A stretch of 64,000 nucleotides of DNA from Hemileia vastatrix (GCA_030280995.1 JASXTE010000004.1:38930797-38994796), one strand, 5' to 3'; shown: positions 45,301 through 56,704, counted from the first letter of the stretch. Notes: generated by a model from the letters alone, not told the origin. Numbers and translations: made by a program.

Positions 45301-48300
45301 GGTAAGTGAAATGACATCTTCTTCAGCTTCATCATCTTCCATATCTTCATCTTTTAAACCGTAGGTGGTAAAATGTTGAACAGCAAAAGTCCACTTGCCC
45401 TCCACAGCATCATAGTCAACAAATTCAGTTCCATCTTGAGCTAAGAGTTTCCTATAAAACTGTTGGATTCTAGGATGCTTGGGATCCTTTAATGGCTTCC
45501 TGGTAGCTTTATCAAGTGGCCACATGTTGTGAAGAGTAATCACAGCGGGAATGTTCATTCCTTGACCCATTGGTGGCTTGTCTGCTGGGTCTCCTGGATA
45601 AACGCTGCAAGATGAATCACTGAAAACTATGTACTTGCCGCAAATATCTTCCAAAGAAGACACGGTAGAAAGATCAACATCTTGCTTAAACTTAATTTCA
45701 CCATAGCCAACCCGGCCAGCCTTTAAGTTAGGGACCGCCTTCAGCTCCTCCTTCGATAGCGCTGCCAATTCAGAAACTGTAGGGTTAATCCAATATTGAC
45801 CTTGTTTAGCTTTATATTTAGTCGTCGCTTGTTCCTCCGAAATTTGACTTGAGGATTGAGTTTTGGTGTCATTGGAATTGAGAGTCGAGGCGTCCGAGGC
45901 GTTTGGAGACATCAAGTTAATTCCAGGGGTTCCCGGAGTAGCACTTCTATCGTTTGCAGAATTGGAATCAAGGGCTGAAGTAGGAGGGTCTTTCTTTAAA
46001 ATTCTTGAGTAAGAATCTTGGAACACAGCTTCTGCATCGGGATCAAAGACAGGAAGAGATTTCTGTAGGGATTGATGATTAGAGCCACGTGCGTTCGAAG
46101 AACTATCTGGATCTAAAGTTTGGCTCCGAGATTTAAAGAAACTCTCAGCAGTTGAAGGATCAACGATCAGTTTCTTGGGGCTAACTCTTGAGACAAAAGC
46201 CTTCGGACCTAAAATAGTCTCTTCGACGTGTGGAGTAGAAGATCGAGTTAAGGTGAGGGCACTGGATAATGGTGAATTAATAGATGGAGCGGATTGGATA
46301 AAAAGTTTGGCAGGATTTGAAGATTTAGTAAAGCCTCGAAGTTTGGAGATTTTGGCCAATGAACGAGGCATAGGTTTAAAATCGATCACATGAGGCTGCT
46401 TTTTGGCTATAGGAATAGAAGCTGGCTGTGAACTGCGCGCGAACAAAGGATTGTTACCATATGGGTTCTCATCCAGTCGAGCTTGGAGGGTTTGAAGTGG
46501 CTGAGATTGTTGTTGTTGCTGAAATTGGTTAGTACTGCTAAACAAATTATTATTGTTGTTTGATAGATTAAGCCCGCTAGATTGCAAACTTGTACTTCCA
46601 AATAAACTGCCACCGAGAGGAAGGTTACTCGTATTTTGCGCATTATACCCCACTTTGTTACCAAACATTGAACTGGAATTATTTAACGGTTTACTACCAA
46701 AAATGCCACCTCCAGTATTGGTGGTACTTGAGTTAGTATTGCCAAAAAGCCCCCCAGAAGGCTGAGATAAGAAGTTGGTGTTATTACTGGATGTATTAGC
46801 TTGCCCAAACGCATTAACACCATTTGGCAAACTAGATTGATTTTGGTTAGTGTTTCCAAAAAGGCTTGTACCTGCATTAGGCTGTTGTTGAGTAGTAGGG
46901 TTACCAAAAATATTACTGGTCTGATTTTGTTGTGGCGTTGTTCCGAACGAACCGAAGGGAGTAGAGCTAGAGGTATTCTGCTGTTGATTTTGGCCAAAAG
47001 GCATCGAAGAAGTATTGTTTCCAAAAAGACCGCCTGGTTTTTGATTGTTCTGATTATTGTTAGCTAAAGTATTCAAATTTGTTAGCCTTGTCAGACCATT
47101 CTCTCAGAGAAATGTGTGTAAGTGTAGTCAATGAGACATACCAAGTCCGAAAGCTGTGTTGGAGGTTTGAGGTTGATTGCCGAATATGTTGTTTGTAGAC
47201 GGAGGAATTTGTTGACCAAAAGTGGAAGGCGCAGCAGCACTTCCAGAAGTCTGTCCAAACAGAGAAGTAGGACCTGTAGCATTATTTGCAGCTCCCAGGG
47301 TGCCTGTAGAGGTGTTACTACCAAAAATACCAGGTTTCGGAGCGGGCTGGCCGAAAGCATTCGTTGCAGTTCCAAAAACGCCGCCGGAAGAGCTCGGCTG
47401 AGGTTGATTTCCGAAAACTGAAGTGGAAGTGTTGCTACCAAAGGCTGGTGCCGACGTGTTACTGGAACCAAATATTCCAGTGGGAGCAGTATTTTGGCTG
47501 CCAAAAGCCGCACTCGGTGCAGATTGCTGCCCAAAAATGTTGGTGTTAGTTGGCTGACCAAAACTTGAAGTTTGATTGGCACCAAAGACATTGTTGGTCG
47601 GGGCTCCGAACTGTGGCGCTGTAGGATTATTAGCTCCAAAAGCGGTAGTGCCACCAAAGGCGTTAGTCTGAGGTTGTGCGCCAAATCCAGAATTCATAGT
47701 CGCGGCGGGCATGACCATCTTACGACCTAGTAGATAATCTTGAAAGCGCAATTCTTCAAAAGAGGCATTTTTGTAAGGATCCATCACACATATACTATGG
47801 AAAAGACATTTGGTATTCGGCTGAGTTTCACTCTCAGCTAATGACATGGGAGTGAAAGTTGGGTTGGCGGTACCATTGGAGGGAACTGGATTAGAAGCGG
47901 GGACAGCGGCACCAAACGCAGGGGCGGCTGAAAACGTATATTATATAAAAAAATACTCTTATCATCAACATATCCAAAGATACTCACGATTAGATTGGCC
48001 AAAGCTGCTGCCAAAGGCGCCAGTACCACTTCCGAAGGCAGGAGTATTGGATTGCATACCAAACATTCCAGTTGTGGAAGTATTAGCAGGTGCACCAAAA
48101 ACGTTGGAAGAAGCAGGAGTTGGATCTGGAAAGTATAAAATTGTGAGTGGATGGACAAAGCAATCACAACAGAACATTTCTCAAAATCAGTAGCACAAAC
48201 TTGACATGGCACCAAAGGCCGTTGTGGCCGTAGGTTGAGGCTGAGCTGGCGCGCCGAAAATGTTTGTGGCTGGTTGTTGAGGTTGACCAAAAGCATTGGT

Positions 48301-49016
48301 GGCCGAAGGGGTTACGCCAAAACCAGTGTTGGAGGTATTGGAACCAAAAGCGTCTTACAAAAGCATAGAAAGCCAGTCAGCCAAAGTCGACACAACACAC
48401 AAGAGGAAAAAAAACAGTGCAATAGATGCTTAATGCATTTTTTGGCTCCAGATAACAATACTGTACGTCACCACCCTGGCATTAACCCTACTTGAGAGGT
48501 GCATTGTCCTTTTTCCTCTCCTGCATCCCCCCCGCTATGAGGACGATGAGGGGGGAACAATTCAAACAAGGTCACTCCAAGGTTCATTCCAGTAATTTAA
48601 ACATGGATCAAGAAAAGCACTACAGTCAAGTGCACGACGTTTTCCTCCTAGGACACTAGACAATATCAAAGAATAAGTGAATTGACGCACTATTACCAAA
48701 CGAAGAAGTGGGTTGCTGCTGAGGGATCCCGAATGCATTAGTGCGAGGGGCTTGACCAAAGGCTGGTTAAGACGAATGAAGAGCAGAGATCAGCAAGTGA
48801 GCAAAGTGATAAAAGAGATATACTATATAAGGAAGATGAGGATAAAAATTTTGAAAGATTAAGAGCCACAAAATATCAAAAACCAAGGTAGTACTAACCA
48901 CCGAATCCAGTATTCGGTTGAGGATTTCCGAAGACATTATTTTGTTGGTTTTGCGGCGGATTAGGCTGCCCAAACGCGCCAAACCCAGTATTGTTGGTGT
49001 TTGAAGAGCCAAACAT
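42382..49016 (-). CDS. NUP98-NUP96 type nucleoporin precursor (Nup145/Nup189 homologue), 11 exons
   Basis: This is a nuclear pore scaffold/FG nucleoporin precursor. Predicted exons are 49016-48899, 48762-48697, 48353-48201, 48125-47988, 47927-47142, 47063-44570, 44490-44430, 44354-43186, 43118-43001, 42927-42727 and 42651-42382. Together they give 5574 nt, 1857 residues and no internal stop. Residues ~1-800 hold FG/GLFG repeats. The Gle2/Rae1-binding GLEBS motif YKNASFEELRFQDYLLGRK lies at ~210-228. The autoproteolytic domain spans ~840-985 and ends GKWTFAVQHF, followed by Thr986, the HF/T self-cleavage site. An acidic stretch follows, then a Nup96/Nup145C-like domain (~1220-1857) that joins the Y-complex. 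Introns are mostly 60-79 bases with GT/AG ends. Family length is near 1800, so the gene looks complete. Intron 2 (343 bp) is the least certain, and the splice sites are my reading. Confidence 0.92.
45367..45372 (-). other. Autoproteolytic cleavage site (Phe985/Thr986) in the nucleoporin
   Basis: Codons TTT and ACC encode the Phe-Thr pair of VQHFTTYG. In Nup98 and Nup145 proteins the enzyme-like fold cleaves just after HF, before Ser or Thr. The His is kept. Cleavage would release a 985-residue Nup98-like and an 872-residue Nup96-like protein. Confidence 0.85.
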
Positions 49017-50308
49017 GGTCTAGAAAGGGTTCTCTAGATAGTTTGATGAAGAAAGATGAGATCGTTTGAAGATGAAGAAAGATGAAAGATAATGATGATG
49101 ATGGGAGAGAGAACGGTCAAGACGAATTGCGGGGCCGGAGATTGGAGACGGGCAAGGGTTTTTATTCAATTTGGATGGGGTGAATTGTCCACGTTATGCA
49201 TATTCATCCCACCTAATCCATCAGCATCTTCCTTTGTCTCCATCCCACTTCTTCTACTTCATACTTCATTCCGGCTATTCCGATTAGGTTTGCATGAGTG
49301 AGACCCCCAGCTGGGGATCGTTGTGTTGGGTCCTGTCTTTCTACCTATTGGCAATGAACTGAACGTCGTGTTTGTCTTTGCAAGTCGGCTTTTAGGTGCA
49401 CAGAGCACTTCAGTTGGTGGACATAGAGCGCCCTGCCACTTGCAGGTATCATTCATTCAAAAGATATAGTACTCAGTATAAAAACCCATGTTTAACCAAT
49501 CACTCAAAGACACACTTCCTAACCAAATAGATTTTGGCCCTCGCCAAGTGATATAATAGACCAATCAAACTTGGTTGGCTTGGTAGCTTTCTCTTCCAAT
49601 ATAATATATAAATATAAATACATATAAATATACTTATTATATATGGGTGGCAAGTTCCAATCTAGGCATTATTGTCTTCCTAATCCCAAAAGTCTTGCAG
49701 TTGAGTTGCTTTTCATCCTCCACCCAACGTATTGTGCAGTCGATCTAAACTCATGATTTTGCTGGCAGATGAAAGGTTAGACCACCGCAAGCTTTGTGAG
49801 ATTTCAGTTTTTGATCTCCCCTAATCACTTTGTCTTAACTCCTTGAACAAATTTTTTCATTAATTTTTTTTGTATTTTGTTGTTTTCGAATAAATTTCAT
49901 GTATGATGCAAATAATTATAAGCTAATGCATCTCAGATTGCTTTGTTTGAAACAATAAACAAATATAAACACTAGTAATAATAATTTATGTGCGCTAGTC
50001 CGCCTACGTTGACTATGCGTTTTCACCGCTCCCCTTCCATCATTGCGCAAATCCACTTGCTCTCAATCGGGAGTCGTCTCAAAGTTTTTAGATATGTCAT
50101 TAATTTAAAGGTATTTTTAGCCATAAACATATACATACAGCCAAACTCTGAAAGTTTGCTTCATTTTCCTCCAAAAAAATAAAAAATAAAAAAATCAAGA
50201 TTCGCCTTGCATATGTTAAGTTTAGTATAATAGTAAGAGCATCCCCAGCCGTGTCGGTAAAGTGGTTCAGTATGCATATTTTACCGACTTGCTTAATTAG
50301 ACTCTAGT
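49017..50308. other. Upstream region of the nucleoporin gene, otherwise empty
   Basis: It should contain the 5' UTR and promoter of the minus-strand nucleoporin gene. No strong TATA box is evident, and no other gene is supported. Close to the copia-2 boundary is AGAGCATCCCCAGCC with a small GTCGGTAAA / TTTACCGAC hairpin (about 50253-50288), possibly the end of a small transposon cut by copia-2. Confidence 0.5.
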
Positions 50309-50428
50309 TATGGTAGCAGTGTCAGCGCTTCGTCCGGAGTGAACCGGAGTTAGACGCGTCAGCTGCACCACAGACTATATACACTTTATGTACTTAACAA
50401 TCACTAAGCTATTGTACTACACATAACA
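50309..50428 (-). repeat. 3' LTR of copia-2
   Basis: It begins TATGGTAGCAGTGTCAGCG and ends ACACATAACA on the plus strand. Immediately inside it, CCCCCCCTCTTAG (about 50429-50441) is, on the element strand, a CTAAGAGGGGGGG polypurine tract. The LTR resembles copia-1 LTRs in CAGACTATAT and the CATAACA end. Confidence 0.88.
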
Positions 50429-50529
50429 CCCCCCCTCTTAGTGATTTCCCTATAACCATCCCTTGCCAAAAACAAGTAGAGAAATTTGAAAGTAATTAAA
50501 AGAAAAGAAAATAAGGAGAAACATAGAAA

Positions 50530-53208
50530 CTAGAAAACCCCTAATAAATATCTCTTTTCTTTCCAAACAATTGGTCCCAAATTCTTTGTCAACAAATCTG
50601 CCACTTGATCTTTAGTTGATACCCATTTAATGTCAATTTCACGCCGATGAACTTGTTCATTCACAAAATAGAAATCTCTGTCGACATGCCTGCAACGTTT
50701 GTCAGAGGGGTTATCAGTAGCTGCTACAATTGCACCTTTGTTGTCACAAAACAGAGTTGTTGGACCATGGCACAAATCCACTTCACATAAAAGGTTACAC
50801 ATCCAAAGAGCTTGATGTGTTGCATTTGACATTGCCATTAACTCTGAGTGAAGTGATGCTGTTGCCACCCTTGATTGACGCTTTGATTGCCATAAGATAA
50901 GACAGTCGTTGACTTGAAGAACATGACCTCCTGTAGCTCTAGCAAATTCACCACCCCAAGTAGCATCACAATAAACTTCCATAGATGGATTGAGATTGAT
51001 TGTTGGGAAAAGATGAAATTTCATGTCTTTGGTAAATTGTAGATATCTCAGCAAATGATTAAGCGCATCCCATTCAGATTTACCTGGTCTTGATGCATAA
51101 CGTGCCAGGAAGTTGACAGGATACGCCAAATCAGGCCTTGATCCAGCTACAAGATATGATGAAGAACCAATAATAGACAGAAATTTGAGAGGTTCCAGAA
51201 GAGGATGAGTTTTTTCTTTTAAAGACACCAAAGAAAGACCCATTGGTAAAGGTGAGTGAGAGTTAAGACCAGCTGGATTGTGTTCATTAAGAATTTTGTT
51301 GATAAGAGCTGGTTGGTGAATAGTGAAACCTTTGGAACAATGTGAAACTGCTAGACCAACAATAGAAGAGATACCATCAGACCATTTTACCCTCAAACTA
51401 CTTCCCATATCCATTTCCAACTCCCTCAACACCATATCACTACTCCCTACCACTATGCCATCATCTACATGAATCCACAACATTCCCTTAGAACCCTCTT
51501 TTGCTAGCACATATACACTTGCATCCTGATTGCTTGATCTGTAACCTAAATTTGCCAGAATTTTGCTGAGATGTTTCCACCAACATCTGGCTGCTTGCTT
51601 AGTACCATATAGAGCTTTTCTAAGTTTGCAGACATGAGTTGGATTAACAGACTCAAATCCTTCAGGTTGCTTGACATAAATTTCTTCTTCAAGGTCGCTG
51701 TGGAGATATGCTGCAGTGACATCAAAAGTTTTGATTGGCCAGTTGTACATAGCAGCTAGGGTGAGGATCAGACGCAGAGATGCAAAAGTGGCTGTGGGAG
51801 CAAAAGTGTCATCAAAATCAATACCTTCAACTTGTTTGAAACCCTGAGCTACATATCGTGCCTTGTGTTTGATGATTTTCCCAAATTCATCCCTTTTTAG
51901 AGCAAAAACCCATCGGGCACCTGTGACAGTTTTTCTAGGAGGAAGAGGAACAATATCCCAAACTTTCATGTTAGACATGTAGTCTAATTCCTGAAGACAA
52001 GCTGACTTCCATTCAACTGCGTCTGGACGCTTCATTGCCTGTTTGAAAGTTTGAGGTAAGCAGTCAGAAAGTTCATAAGCATTATTGTTAATGAAATCAA
52101 ACATGACATCTTGGGTAGCAATAGTTTCTTCTGCTGTAAAATTGCCAAATTTAAGTTGATTCAAAATAAATGCTAGGTCACCTTTAGAATGAGATGTGGC
52201 CGGATGTGAAACTGTAAGCGTTTTGGTATTGTCCTCGTCCCCTTCCGGGATGAAATTTGCCATTGCCGATTGAAAAAAAGAATTAGACTCTGGATGCCAA
52301 AAAATCCAACCTTTACCATCATCAATAAAACCAACAACCCTGCAATGCATAGCCCAGACCTCCATTCTTGTCCTTTTTTCAGTTGGAATGTGCACATATG
52401 CCCACTGACCAAAAATTTTGACAGGAGATAAATCCGCTTTTTTGTTGAAAATGATTTGGTATGGGGTACTATCAGTAACTCTCACATTTGGTAATTTATT
52501 GTGAATGAAAGAGGCCCAACAATAAGCAAAAGTCCAGAAGGTGGGAGGCAGATTTGATGCAAGAAGGATTGTTCTGGCAATTTCACCAATGGTTTCATTG
52601 AATCTTTCAGCCATTCCATTCTGTTCATGGTGATAAGGCATAGAGTGTAAATGAAGGATACCGTGTTGGGAAAGGTATTCAGAGAATTTCTTGTTCATGT
52701 ATTCTTTGCCATTGTCAGTTTTGAGGATTTTGAGACATTGATTAGTGATGTTTTTTAAGCAAGATTTGAAATTAATAAAAGCATCAAAAACATCCAACAT
52801 CTTTTTTAGGACAAAAACTTCCCCATAAGTTGAGAAAGATTCTCTGAAGGTAGCTATATAAACTTCACCTCTATCAGTGACATCAATCATGGGCCCTACT
52901 AAATCAGAAACCACCAAATCCATAAGTTCATGGGTGCGCTTTGATGTTTTGCATGTGTTTTTCCTTTTGCTTTTTGACACAGCACAAACATCACAGTGTA
53001 ATCTGCATGAAGGGACATAAGATGGTGAATTTTTGCAAAGACCCTTTTTGGCAAGTCTTCTCAAAACCCTGGTACTTGTGTGTCCAAGGCAGCGATGCCA
53101 ATCCATGATTGAGTCAGGTATCACAGTTGGATAAGGAATTTTTGAAGGGGGTGGAGGAACAAAAGGGGCAGGAAGGGTAGCAGAGTATAAAGAGTTAAAA
53201 TAATTCAT
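50530..53208 (-). CDS. copia-2 pol: integrase, reverse transcriptase, RNase H
   Basis: The 892-residue frame makes cDNA and integrates it. GAG-pre-integrase motifs come first (MDWHRCLGHTS near 34, CDVCAVSKSKRK near 74). The integrase core has VVSDLVGP near 96, KTDNGKEY near 163 and GMAERFNETIGE near 199, giving a full D,D,E. RT follows with GARWVFALKRDEFG near 424, FDVTAAYLHSD near 495 (first Asp), LRKALYGTKQAARCWW near 530 and WIHVDDG near 570 (catalytic DD). RNase H has CDATWGGEFARA near 760, HSELMAM and FCDNKGA near 825, ending RHVDRDFYFVNEQ and VADLLTKNLG. The previous in-frame codon is a TAA at 53209-53211, so the listed ATG may not be a natural start; a fused or read-through product is more likely in the ancestor. 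Confidence 0.92.
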   Translation of the reverse strand: MNYFNSLYSATLPAPFVPPPPSKIPYPTVIPDSIMDWHRCLGHTSTRVLRRLAKKGLCKNSPSYVPSCRLHCDVCAVSKSKRKNTCKTSKRTHELMDLVVSDLVGPMIDVTDRGEVYIATFRESFSTYGEVFVLKKMLDVFDAFINFKSCLKNITNQCLKILKTDNGKEYMNKKFSEYLSQHGILHLHSMPYHHEQNGMAERFNETIGEIARTILLASNLPPTFWTFAYCWASFIHNKLPNVRVTDSTPYQIIFNKKADLSPVKIFGQWAYVHIPTEKRTRMEVWAMHCRVVGFIDDGKGWIFWHPESNSFFQSAMANFIPEGDEDNTKTLTVSHPATSHSKGDLAFILNQLKFGNFTAEETIATQDVMFDFINNNAYELSDCLPQTFKQAMKRPDAVEWKSACLQELDYMSNMKVWDIVPLPPRKTVTGARWVFALKRDEFGKIIKHKARYVAQGFKQVEGIDFDDTFAPTATFASLRLILTLAAMYNWPIKTFDVTAAYLHSDLEEEIYVKQPEGFESVNPTHVCKLRKALYGTKQAARCWWKHLSKILANLGYRSSNQDASVYVLAKEGSKGMLWIHVDDGIVVGSSDMVLRELEMDMGSSLRVKWSDGISSIVGLAVSHCSKGFTIHQPALINKILNEHNPAGLNSHSPLPMGLSLVSLKEKTHPLLEPLKFLSIIGSSSYLVAGSRPDLAYPVNFLARYASRPGKSEWDALNHLLRYLQFTKDMKFHLFPTINLNPSMEVYCDATWGGEFARATGGHVLQVNDCLILWQSKRQSRVATASLHSELMAMSNATHQALWMCNLLCEVDLCHGPTTLFCDNKGAIVAATDNPSDKRCRHVDRDFYFVNEQVHRREIDIKWVSTKDQVADLLTKNLGPIVWKEKRYLLGVF

Positions 53209-53724
53209 TTAAAAAACATTGGTCTCTAGTGCACAAGGATATACTAGATCAACCGTCCATTTTTGACCAGAAGAAGATTTAAGAGCTAGAAATAATATTT
53301 TTTTGTTTTTTGAAATAAAATAATCATGATTTTGATTAAAAGAAAGAAAAATGCCATTAGCTAGAAGATCAAAAGGAGAAATAAGAGTGGATTTTGCCCT
53401 ATCACAATAGAAAACACCTTTGACAGTAACTAATTCTCCATCACATCCTTTAATGAACATGTTTCCGTGACCAGTAATGAAAGCAGCACCAGAGTCAGTT
53501 GCAGTTTTGACTGGAATAGGAGTATCCAAAGTTCTGAAGTCAGAAAGAAGACGTACATCACCAGTGACATGATGTGTGGCACCAGAATCAAAAACGCCTT
53601 GACAATCTTTACCGTCTTGCTCTTCAGTCCAGCTATCAGTACCAAAATCCATTCCTTTCAAAGCAGTAGTGAGAACATCTAGCACTTTGCAGCTGATTTC
53701 TTTTAAACGGGGTTTTGATGAAGT
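53209..53724 (-). pseudogene. copia-2 protease segment between two in-frame stops
   Basis: This ~170-residue segment contains GVFDSGATHHVTGDVRLLSDF, the copia retropepsin active site, then TATDSGAAFITGHGN and VKGVFYCDRAKSTLISPFDL. It is in the same frame as gag upstream (TAG at 53725-53727) and pol downstream (TAA at 53209-53211). No ATG is needed if it was read through from gag. Confidence 0.88.
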
Positions 53725-54530
53725 CTAAGCTGGTTGTTTTCCTTTCCTATTTTTCAGTGCCTTTTGGACAAGGTTCATAGAGTCCTTGTTGTCACGAGCA
53801 AAAGCTTCACGTTGTCCCCAAACCACTACATTAAAAATTTTAATGTTGGGATCATATGGACAAGTGTTCTGGAAGTGTTCAGAGGATTTGCAGTAAAAAC
53901 AGGAAGATTCAGGTTTTCTATTTCCAGGGTGGTAACTGTCCATGCAGCCTTTTTTGAAAGCCAAAGATGAAACAGACTCAGGTTCAGTTGTCAGTTCAAA
54001 AGCAGTGGAAAGGGTAGGGGCGTTTGAGGAAGATTGAGATGAATTGATAAAAGAATTTTGAAGAACATTCATCATCTCATCAAAGGAATGTTGAGAGATG
54101 TCTTTTTGCAATTCAAAATGACGATTTGCTTCAGTGGCAAGATGATTAACTGATGACGGTAATAAGAGTTGGGTAAAAACTGCCGTCATTTCATCAAAAC
54201 CAAAAATAAAACCTGATTGCTGAACCACCTCCAAGATCAACTTAACTTTTTCTCCATGTTCTATTACATTTGTAAAAGGTGAGGTTTTAATAGTTAAAAG
54301 ATCATTAAACAGAGCCATGTGAGCTGTGTGGGAAGCTTTGTCAAATTTGGAGCTGAGAATTGAGAAAGCTTTGTAACTGGTAATCCCAAAATCTATAAAA
54401 GCCTGAAGTTTTTCATCAATTGTGTTGTAAATTGCATGCCAGCTCATTTCGTCCTCGAATTTTGAGATATCATCATTGATTGCAGCTGTGTCAGAGATAT
54501 ATTTAGTTGAACGTTGTAGACTTTTCTAAA
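53725..54530 (-). pseudogene. copia-2 gag, C-terminal part with zinc knuckle
   Basis: Continuously open from just after a TAG near 54530, it reads STKYISDTAAINDD, then SWHAIYNTIDEKLQAFIDFG (the UBN2-like gag core), and later CFYCKSSEHFQNTC, a CX2CX4HX4C zinc knuckle. The C-terminus KNRKGKQPA meets the TAG at 53725. The true N-terminus lies beyond the insertion, at 55780 and above. Confidence 0.85.
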
Positions 54531-55772
54531 GTACTAAGCAGTAGACACAATGCAAGATGGGTTGGTTCTCCTTTTCAATTTCTAAAAAGAAGTGCCTGCC
54601 ACTCTTATTTTTAAAGAAAGCGCAATAATGTGTAACACTAATATTTGATTAGAAAGTTTATAAGATGAGAGATGAGTTTTAGAGATCAAGAAAACAAATA
54701 TTACTATCTGGATATTTCTATTCTTAATAAGCGCTAATATCCACAGCTACTCCCTCTTGAAGCGCTCTCTTGGAATATGCCTTATTATAGTAATAAAATA
54801 ACTCTAATAATAGTTACTCCTACTAAATCTATATATTCTCTCTATGTTGCTCTCTTTCACTATACTATATGAAATACACACACAGACGCACAAATGATAA
54901 AAAACTTAAAAAATATCTCTAATTCACTATTCTATTTTACTTATATATATATATCTCTTCTCTCTCTGTCTGTGTGTAAAAAGCTCCCTATCTCTATTGA
55001 ATAGTCCTCCTTTTTATATTTTTCCAGTACTCAAGACACAGTTCACTAGTGGATCTTCAGCGCTGGCTCTAGCGCCTTATTAGTAAAACAATAGCTAATC
55101 TATTAGTATCTAAGTACACTGCTTGTAACAACTACGGCACCTAAAACATACCCTATGATTACTAATGCTAGTATTAAATTGTTTCACTCATACTCCACAT
55201 ATGCGTTTTTGACTCTACCTTCATTTTTGTTTCAGTGCTATTTTCAGTTTTGACCCATTCTAACGTTGATCCTAGACGCCTTGACTCTTGGGTAGTTTTG
55301 CGATCAAGTCCCCACTCTCCTTTCTTTAATACTAGGTTCATAGTCTTGACAATTTGCTTAACTAGTTAGCCTCCCTTATTACCTGTTTCAGTAAGTTACC
55401 CGACTAGCCACGGTACAGTATACTATGCACTTGAATTGTCCTGAAGTCATAACTCTTTTCTTAATGCGTAACACATGACTATTGGAAAGTCCAAATCCAT
55501 ATTGTTTAGCGCTTTACGGTCCTAAATCAATAACACACAATTTCCCATTGTGCGGCACATCTCGCTACAAAATCCAAGCCCACAGACCCTTAATCCTTTT
55601 CCGCGCTTCCATTTCCTTTGTTCTTTGAAACACGCAAATACATATTATATTTTAGCACTTCCTACTGCACTAACTTCCTTTGTTCTTCCTGGACTATGCG
55701 CGCTGATTAGTCTAAAATTATGCTACCTGCAAGGCGCATACCACAACGTACACGGCGCATTAAAAAAATATT
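54531..55772. other. ~1.2 kb non-coding insertion within copia-2 gag
   Basis: Gag homology stops after WIKNINIF (coded around 55773) and resumes at QRSTKYIS (around 54515). The intervening sequence has no long frame and is less AT-rich than its surroundings. It has many GCGC-containing words (AAGCGCT, TGCGCGC, AGCGCTGG) and a TATATATAT/TCTCTC stretch near 54940-54970. It ends with ATTAAAAAAAT on the plus strand. It could be a solo LTR or a poly-A retroposon. I could not find its terminal repeats or a target duplication, and the exact ends are approximate. Confidence 0.6.
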
Positions 55773-56340
55773 GATATTCTTTATCCAAGTTTGCCAGTTA
55801 GAACCATCAGGTTTCAATTTAGACATCTTATTAGTCCTTTGTATGATTTCATAAATAACATCAGCACAATATTTTCCTTTATAAGTTGTAAAATTATCAT
55901 TGTCATTGTCTGATAAAAATTGTTTCTGCTGAGTGAAGAGGAAGGACTAGTATGATGAGAATGACGGGTTCCCGCATGTCGCAATGACAAGAAATGTCTG
56001 TGTCTTGGTCGTTGCGGCTGCGAACTGGAGTTGCCTCGCGATTGCATTACAGGGCTAGGGACAGTAGGAGGAAGATGTGGAGGATGGTCACGAGCCAAGG
56101 CTGCGTGTCTGGTGTGTGATGATGATGTGGGGGGGAGATGAGGCAGCCAGGGGTGATTGAAAAGAAGGAGGGGGAGAGGGAGTGACTGGTGTGTTACCGG
56201 GCACTAAAACAAAGGGGTGAGGGGTTAGTGATAGGCGAGCTGTGCTTGCGCTATCGGTAGACGAGGCTGGCGAGGTGGAGGGGCCCAAGAGCGAACGCAA
56301 GCGGCATCTTGCTTGGGTATTAATTGATTGGGGAGGAAGT
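55773..56340 (-). pseudogene. copia-2 gag, N-terminal part
   Basis: The minus strand at about 55910-55773 encodes YKGKYCADVIYEIIQRTNK followed by LKPDGSNWQTWIKNINIF, the copia gag N-terminal signature (PDGSNWQTW). Upstream, frames up to about 56300 are rich in Pro, Ser and Thr, as in the corresponding part of copia-1, and probably form the gag leader region. The start codon cannot be fixed. Confidence 0.75.
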
Positions 56341-56571
56341 AAGTTTTTTAACTCCCTACTGAGAGGCTGGGGTCGTTCCCGAGCTAAGCAAGGGCCAGAT
56401 TAGAATGGATTTGAAGAATCCAAACTTGGCATGGATTAGATGAACCGAGAGAAGGAGGTGGAGGTAGCTCAACACCAAAAAAAAAGACTTGTTTAACATG
56501 GGGCAAGCACAGGACACACAAATTTCCGGGAAAGATACAAGTTTGAATTACTGCTAGTAAACAAATCAGGG

Positions 56572-56584
56572 ACAGCCCATAACC
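56572..56584 (-). promoter_or_regulatory. Primer-binding site of copia-2, initiator-Met tRNA anticodon type
   Basis: ACAGCCCATAACC on the plus strand (GGTTATGGGCTGT on the element strand) directly adjoins the LTR end at 56585. It is identical to the copia-1 site and contains GCCCATAACC of the initiator-Met tRNA anticodon loop. Confidence 0.72.
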
Positions 56585-56704
56585 TATGGTAGCAGAGTCA
56601 GCACTTTGTCCGGAGTGAACCGGAGTTAGAGGCGTCAGCTGCACCACAGACTATATACACTTTATGTACTTAACAATCACTAAGCTATCGTACTACACAT
56701 AACA
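56585..56704 (-). repeat. 5' LTR of copia-2
   Basis: It runs from TATGGTAGCAGAGTCAGCAC to ACACATAACA on the plus strand and differs from 50309-50428 at about five of 120 positions. As the 5' LTR of a minus-strand element it should contain the promoter. Confidence 0.88.

Larger units (their letters stand above)
50309..56704 (-). mobile_element. Ty1/copia LTR retrotransposon (copia-2), younger than copia-1
   Basis: LTRs of ~120 bp at 50309-50428 and 56585-56704 differ at about five positions. Flanking 5-mers CTAGT (50304-50308) and CTACT (56705-56709) match at four of five bases. The minus-strand order is primer-binding site, gag, protease, integrase, RT, RNase H, polypurine tract, LTR. Pol is open over 892 residues with all motifs. 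A ~1.2 kb insertion splits gag, and two in-frame stops separate gag, protease and pol. Confidence 0.9.

Noticed and set aside
46407..48495. Many plus- and minus-strand frames overlapping the nucleoporin gene
   Set aside because: They are shadows of the FG-repeat and acidic coding exons.
55814..56300. Independent Pro/Ser-rich genes
   Set aside because: They lie between the copia-2 primer-binding site and gag motifs, in the same place as a similar region of copia-1, so they are best explained as gag leader sequence in alternative frames.
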